A program made the position numbers and the translations under genes. The notes under the pieces were generated by a model. That model made no database searches and was not told the DNA's origin. It worked only from the letters and a program-made list of their open reading frames with translations. Shown here piece after piece: positions 31,575 to 35,338 of a stretch of DNA of 35,338 nucleotides. This DNA is from Microlunatus sp. (lineage in GTDB: Bacteria > Actinomycetota > Actinomycetes > Propionibacteriales > Propionibacteriaceae): the NCBI GenBank assembly GCA_030452945.1, contig JAKDLH010000007.1:1-35338 (forward strand), given 5' to 3'. Position 1 is the stretch's first letter. Each line of letters begins with the position of its first letter.

Positions 31575-31730
31575 TCACACCACGCAGAACTCGTTGCCCT
31601 CCGGATCAGTCATGATCACATGGTCCAGACGGTCGTGGCGTACGACTTGGCGCTGCACCTTCGCCCCGACGCCGAGCAGTCGGTCCACCTTGCCATGCCG
31701 GCGACACTCATGCACATAGGCGATGAATGG
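31575..31730 (-). pseudogene. truncated VOC-family (glyoxalase/bleomycin-resistance fold) C-terminal remnant
   Basis: On the minus strand a frame ends with DHVIMTDPEGNEFCVV and a stop at 31575-31577. This is the hallmark C-terminus of VOC-superfamily proteins, including the metal-ligand Glu of PEGNEF. Upstream, VDRLLGVGAKVQ also fits, but the frame is closed by a stop at 31731-31733 and has no plausible start, so only about 51 codons of a protein normally 120-130 residues long remain. It lies 1 nt beyond the convergent TetR stop. The N-terminal part was not found nearby. Confidence 0.75.
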
Positions 31731-31847
31731 TCAGAAACAGGCCTAAACAGGCCCGATTGAGAGGACGTCTAGTCGCGGGGCGGCAACCGGAGTAGCGTGC
31801 GAAGGGCGCGGTGACCGCACCGGGCACGGTCGATGTGGAGGGGCGAC

Positions 31848-33665
31848 GTGGGCGCTGCGCCAGAATTGAAAAAGGGCCTCAATCAACGACAGATAAACAT
31901 GATCGCTATCGGTGGCGTCATTGGGGCCGGGCTTTTCGTCGGCTCCGGTGTGGTGATCAACGAAGCTGGTCCGGGGGCGTTCTTGACCTATGCCATCACC
32001 GGTGTGGTGATCATCATGGTGATGCGGATGCTGGGCGAGATGGCCACCGCCAACCCGTCAACGGGGTCCTTCGCGGACTACGCGCGAGAAGCACTCGGCG
32101 GGTGGGCCGGCTTCTCGGTCGGCTGGCTGTACTGGTACTTCTGGGTCATCGTGGTCGGCTTCGAGGCAGTGGCCGGCGCCCAGGTGCTCCGATACTGGTT
32201 CGACGCTCCCCTGTGGCTACTCTCGCTGATCTTGATGGCGCTGATGACCGCCACGAACCTGTTCTCGGTCTCCTCCTTCGGAGAGTTCGAGTTCTGGTTC
32301 GCCGGCATCAAAGTTGCTGCGATAATGGTGTTCATCGTGCTGGGCGGGCTATTCGCTTTCGGTCTTTGGCCGAACACCAGCATGAACTTCACCAACCTGA
32401 CCGCGTACGGCGGGTTCTTCCCGAACGGGGTTGGGACGATCTTCTCCGCCATCGTGGTGGTCATCTTCTCCATGGTCGGAGCAGAAGTCGCCACCATCGC
32501 CGCAGCAGAGTCACCCAATCCTGAGCAGGCCATCACCAAGGCCACCAACGCCGTCATCATGCGGGTCGGGTTGTTCTTTGTCGGCGCGGTTTTTCTGCTG
32601 GCGGTGATCGTGCCGTGGAACTCCACCGAGCTGGGGGCTTCACCCTTCGTATCCGCCTTCACGACGATGGGCATCCCCTACGCCGACCAAATCATGAACG
32701 CCGTGGTGATCACCGCGGTGCTGTCGTGCCTGAACTCCGGCCTGTACACGGCTTCCCGGATGATCTTTGTGCTGGCGGCCCGGCGGGAAGCGCCGATGGC
32801 GCTGATCCGGGTCAACAAGCGCGGCGTGCCGATGGGCGCGATCTTGCTGTCATCGGTGGTGGGCTTCTTGTGCGTCATCGCGTCGGCCGTCTCCCCGGAC
32901 CGAGTGTTCTTGTTTCTGCTGAACTCCTCCGGCGCAATCATCTTGTTCGTCTACCTGCTGATCTCCATCTCGCAGTTCGTGCTGCGGCGCCGGACCTCAC
33001 CGGAGAAGCTGCGCGTGAAGATGTGGTTCTTCCCGGTGCTCACCATCGCCACGATCGTGGCCATCGTCGCCGTGCTGCTGCAGATGCTGTTCGAACCCGA
33101 GGTCCGCTCGCAGTTCCTGCTCAGCCTGCTGTCCTGGGCAATCGTGGTGGCCCTGTATTTCCTGGTGGCCCGGCGGCGCAAGCCCGAGACCGAAGCCGTC
33201 CCGGCGCCCACCGGCGAGGCCAAGCGGGTGCTGGTGCTGGCCAACGAGACCCTACCGGCCGACGAACTGATGGAGGAGCTACGGCAGATCGACCGCACCG
33301 GGGAGGCGACGTATCGCCTATGTGTGCCGGCCAACCCCATCGACACCGGCCAGGCGATGCACAAAGGGGCCGTGTACCTGTGGGAGTCGACCGCGCGAGC
33401 GGCGCAGGAGCGTCTGGACTACATGCTGTCCGCCATGAAAGCGGAGGGGTTGACCGTCGACGGAGAACTTGGCGATTACCGGCCGCTCCGCGCACTGGCC
33501 GACGCGGTGGGCTCGTTCAACCCGGATCAGATCGTCGTCGCCACGCTGCCGATCGAGGAGTCCCAATGGCTTCGGTTCGACGTCGTCGACAGTGCCCGCA
33601 GCAGCTACGACATACCCGTCAACCACGTCGTGACCAGACCAAAGGCGGAGTTGCCAGGAGGCTGA
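31848..33665 (+). CDS. APC-superfamily amino acid permease (GabP/AnsP-like) with soluble C-terminal domain
   Basis: 605 residues from GTG 31848, preferred because GGAGGGG (31837-31843) stands just upstream; ATG 31833 would add five residues and lies before that site. NMIAIGGVIGAGLFVGSG is the TM1 motif of amino acid permeases, and about 12 TMs follow to residue 450. FSMVGAEVATIAAAESPNPE is the conserved TM6-loop signature. After the membrane part, about 150 residues (VLVLANETLPADELMEEL... to the end) form a soluble alpha/beta domain resembling a universal-stress-protein fold. GabP-like transporters carry GABA, aromatic or basic amino acids; specificity is not evident. The next gene, a USP, starts 1 nt after the stop. 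Confidence 0.9.
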   Translation: MGAAPELKKGLNQRQINMIAIGGVIGAGLFVGSGVVINEAGPGAFLTYAITGVVIIMVMRMLGEMATANPSTGSFADYAREALGGWAGFSVGWLYWYFWVIVVGFEAVAGAQVLRYWFDAPLWLLSLILMALMTATNLFSVSSFGEFEFWFAGIKVAAIMVFIVLGGLFAFGLWPNTSMNFTNLTAYGGFFPNGVGTIFSAIVVVIFSMVGAEVATIAAAESPNPEQAITKATNAVIMRVGLFFVGAVFLLAVIVPWNSTELGASPFVSAFTTMGIPYADQIMNAVVITAVLSCLNSGLYTASRMIFVLAARREAPMALIRVNKRGVPMGAILLSSVVGFLCVIASAVSPDRVFLFLLNSSGAIILFVYLLISISQFVLRRRTSPEKLRVKMWFFPVLTIATIVAIVAVLLQMLFEPEVRSQFLLSLLSWAIVVALYFLVARRRKPETEAVPAPTGEAKRVLVLANETLPADELMEELRQIDRTGEATYRLCVPANPIDTGQAMHKGAVYLWESTARAAQERLDYMLSAMKAEGLTVDGELGDYRPLRALADAVGSFNPDQIVVATLPIEESQWLRFDVVDSARSSYDIPVNHVVTRPKAELPGG

Positions 33666-33666
33666 G

Positions 33667-34557
33667 ATGACGATCCTGGTGGGTTACTCGGCCGACGGCC
33701 GCGGGACCGAGGCCCTGCATCTGGCGTCGATGCTGGCGCGCTCGATGGGCGACGAGATCGTGGTCTGCGCCGTCGTGTCCACACCATGGCCGCCCAGCCC
33801 GGAACGACTCGACGCTGAATACCGCGCCTACGCGGTGCGGTCGGCCGAGCAAGCCGTGGCCGAGGCGCTCGACCGACTGCCCGTCGAGTTAAGCGCCCAG
33901 TGCCTGGTTCGCGAGGCCAGGTCCGTACCGGCCGGGCTGAGTGAGACCGCCACGGAGATCGGGGCCCGCCTGCTCGTGCTCGGCTCCTCGACTTCTGGCC
34001 TCTTCGGACGGGTGACGTTGGGCAGTGTCACCGGACGGCTGCTGCACGGCTCTCCGGTGAGCATCGTCATGGCCCCCCGGGGGTATCGCAGTGAGCCGGC
34101 GAGTCGGGTGACTCGATTGACGGCCGGTTTCGGCGGTTCGCAGCCGCCGCGAGTGTTTCTGTCCACCGCCGCCAGCGTGGCGGAGGATCTGGGGGTGGCA
34201 CTGCGGATCGTCACCTTCGCCGTCCGTCCGACGGCCGCGTTCCTGGGCAGCATCGAGGCCGGCGCTGAGGATCTGGTGGTTGCGCAGTGGCTGAAGACCA
34301 CGTACCGCGCCCTGGATGACGAACTGGAGCGCGCGGTCGGGGCGTCGACGTTGACCAGGCCGGTGGTGACGGCAGTCGGGCACGGCTACACCTGGGCGCA
34401 GGCGATCGACGACGTCGCCTGGGGTCCAGGTGATGTCCTGGCGGTGGGCTCCAGCACCAACGGACCGGTGGCCAACCTCTTCCTCGGCTCACACGCGGCC
34501 AAGATTCTTCGGTACGCACCGGTGCCGGTGGTGCTGCTGGCGCCGAGCGTGAGTTGA
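33667..34557 (+). CDS. tandem universal stress protein (UspA family)
   Basis: 296 residues containing two USP domains. The first starts ILVGYSADGRGTEALHLA and ends with the nucleotide-binding GSSTSGLFGRVTLGSVTG loop (about 110-135). The second, more divergent, ends with GSSTNGPVANLFLGSHAAK (about 260-278), where the phosphate-binding glycine pattern is weaker, so only the first half may bind ATP well. AGGAGG precedes the ATG and there is a 1-nt gap to the permease, so the two are coupled. It may regulate the transporter through the transporter's own USP-like tail. Confidence 0.88.
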   Translation: MTILVGYSADGRGTEALHLASMLARSMGDEIVVCAVVSTPWPPSPERLDAEYRAYAVRSAEQAVAEALDRLPVELSAQCLVREARSVPAGLSETATEIGARLLVLGSSTSGLFGRVTLGSVTGRLLHGSPVSIVMAPRGYRSEPASRVTRLTAGFGGSQPPRVFLSTAASVAEDLGVALRIVTFAVRPTAAFLGSIEAGAEDLVVAQWLKTTYRALDDELERAVGASTLTRPVVTAVGHGYTWAQAIDDVAWGPGDVLAVGSSTNGPVANLFLGSHAAKILRYAPVPVVLLAPSVS

Positions 34558-34581
34558 TCCCCGAGAGCGGACCGGTCGCGA

Positions 34582-35338
34582 TCAGGGCTCGCCGACCAGC
34601 AGGGTCAGGCCCTCATGTGGCTCCAGCGAGATCGCGAAGCTATGCAGGTCGTCGACCTCACCAACGCCGATGCCGGTGGTCATGTCCACCACCACCGACC
34701 GCGGCGGCAGGTGCTCGGAGCGAACCGTGCCCGCGATCGGCTGCGCGGCGAAGTTGAGGACCGTGATCTGGCGGCCGATGTCGAGTTGATGCACCAGCAC
34801 CAGCATCGAGCGATGCGACACCTGGGGTACGTCGAGCTGGGTTCCGGTGGCCAGCCCGAACTGGTTGCGGACTCGCAGGATGCCGGCCAGCCGGGACGCG
34901 AACGACCGAGGGTCAGCCAACTGGTCGGGCAGGGTGCCGTAGAGGCTGATGCCCCGGGGCATCTTCGAGGTGGACTCGGTGGCGTCTGGCCGATAGTCCA
35001 TCAAGTCGTACGCCGAGCGATGGATCCAGCGGGTGTCGCCGGAGGCGAGCAGCGCCGACACCTTTTTGCGGTCCAGGGTGAGCATGCCGCACAGGTCCCA
35101 GCCGGACAGCGCGAAGACACCCGGTTGCCAGGCGTTGAACATGGCCAGCAGCAGATGCGCGTCCTTGATCATCTCCACCTGGTCGAGCGACAAGTTGTCG
35201 ATCTCGGTGAGGCCCAACGACGCGGCGATGATCGTGGCGCAGGTGGAGGCGATGCCGTTCTCGGTGAAGGTGGAGTTGTAGGGCCCGGCCTCCCCGGTCA
35301 GTCGTTCGATCACGCAGCGCCGCAGCAGCACGTCCTTC
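34582..35338 (-). CDS. treS: trehalose synthase (maltose alpha-D-glucosyltransferase), C-terminal part
   Basis: The frame is open to the right edge, so the N-terminal part is missing and about 252 residues remain. GPYNSTFTENGIASTCATII, FNAWQPGVFALSGWDL, DTRWIHRSAYDLMDY and SLYGTLPDQLADPRSFASRL match the end of the GH13 barrel and C-terminal beta domain of TreS-type enzymes, which interconvert maltose and trehalose. The catalytic nucleophile and acid residues lie outside the window. It converges with the USP gene, 24 nt apart, with no clear terminator between. Another GH13 sucrose- or maltose-acting enzyme is the alternative. Confidence 0.8.
   Translation of the reverse strand, partial: KDVLLRRCVIERLTGEAGPYNSTFTENGIASTCATIIAASLGLTEIDNLSLDQVEMIKDAHLLLAMFNAWQPGVFALSGWDLCGMLTLDRKKVSALLASGDTRWIHRSAYDLMDYRPDATESTSKMPRGISLYGTLPDQLADPRSFASRLAGILRVRNQFGLATGTQLDVPQVSHRSMLVLVHQLDIGRQITVLNFAAQPIAGTVRSEHLPPRSVVVDMTTGIGVGEVDDLHSFAISLEPHEGLTLLVGEP

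Noticed and set aside
31735-31753. Direct repeat aaacaggcc, two copies 10 bp apart, upstream of the permease
   Set aside because: Too short to separate from chance, and not placed at an evident promoter.

Overview
The window is high-GC, densely coded DNA, rich in GTG starts and 1-8 nt start/stop overlaps. This points to an actinobacterium (Actinomycetota); the sequence alone does not fix a genus. LigD with the order polymerase-phosphoesterase-ligase, a TreS-type trehalose synthase and a CitE/MaoC pair like one in mycobacteria fit that assignment.

Left part (1-10550): the 3' end of a carboxylate-amine ligase, an atypical SDR, a CPBP membrane protease, a secreted penicillin-acylase-family hydrolase (minus strand), a small protein built of Xaa-Xaa-Ser triplets with a C-terminal membrane anchor (minus strand), the NHEJ enzyme LigD, a convergent AlkZ-like winged-helix protein, and a beta-lactamase-fold serine hydrolase preceded by a possible leaderless leader ORF.

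Centre (10609-29768): seventeen colinear plus-strand genes with gaps of 62 nt or less and many ATGA/GTGA overlaps. The first five look like amine and acyl-CoA catabolism: copper amine oxidase, agmatinase-family ureohydrolase, an unassigned ATP-grasp ligase, and a MaoC hydratase/CitE lyase pair. The next twelve look like a specialised-metabolite pathway with no recognisable PKS, NRPS or terpene synthase: DAO-type flavoenzyme, methyltransferase, P450, CrtC-like lipocalin-fold protein, MMPL exporter, small membrane protein, soluble MprF-like DUF2156 transferase, acyl-CoA-dehydrogenase-like flavoprotein, thioester-reductase-like SDR, class III aminotransferase, SRPBCC protein and flavin reductase. 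Taken together these could make an aliphatic amine (reductase plus aminotransferase), N-hydroxylate it (ACAD-like monooxygenase plus flavin reductase) and aminoacylate it from a charged tRNA (DUF2156). That is the logic of valanimycin/elaiomycin-type azoxy (N-N bond) biosynthesis. This is an inference from gene content, but it is the most interesting hypothesis here.

Right part (29797-35338): an ECF-like sigma factor divergent from a small membrane protein/TetR pair, with palindromic operator-like sequence between them; a truncated VOC (glyoxalase-fold) pseudogene; an APC permease with a soluble C-terminal domain, coupled to a tandem universal stress protein; and the 3' part of trehalose synthase (minus strand). 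No rRNA, tRNA, CRISPR array, insertion sequence or phage gene was recognised.
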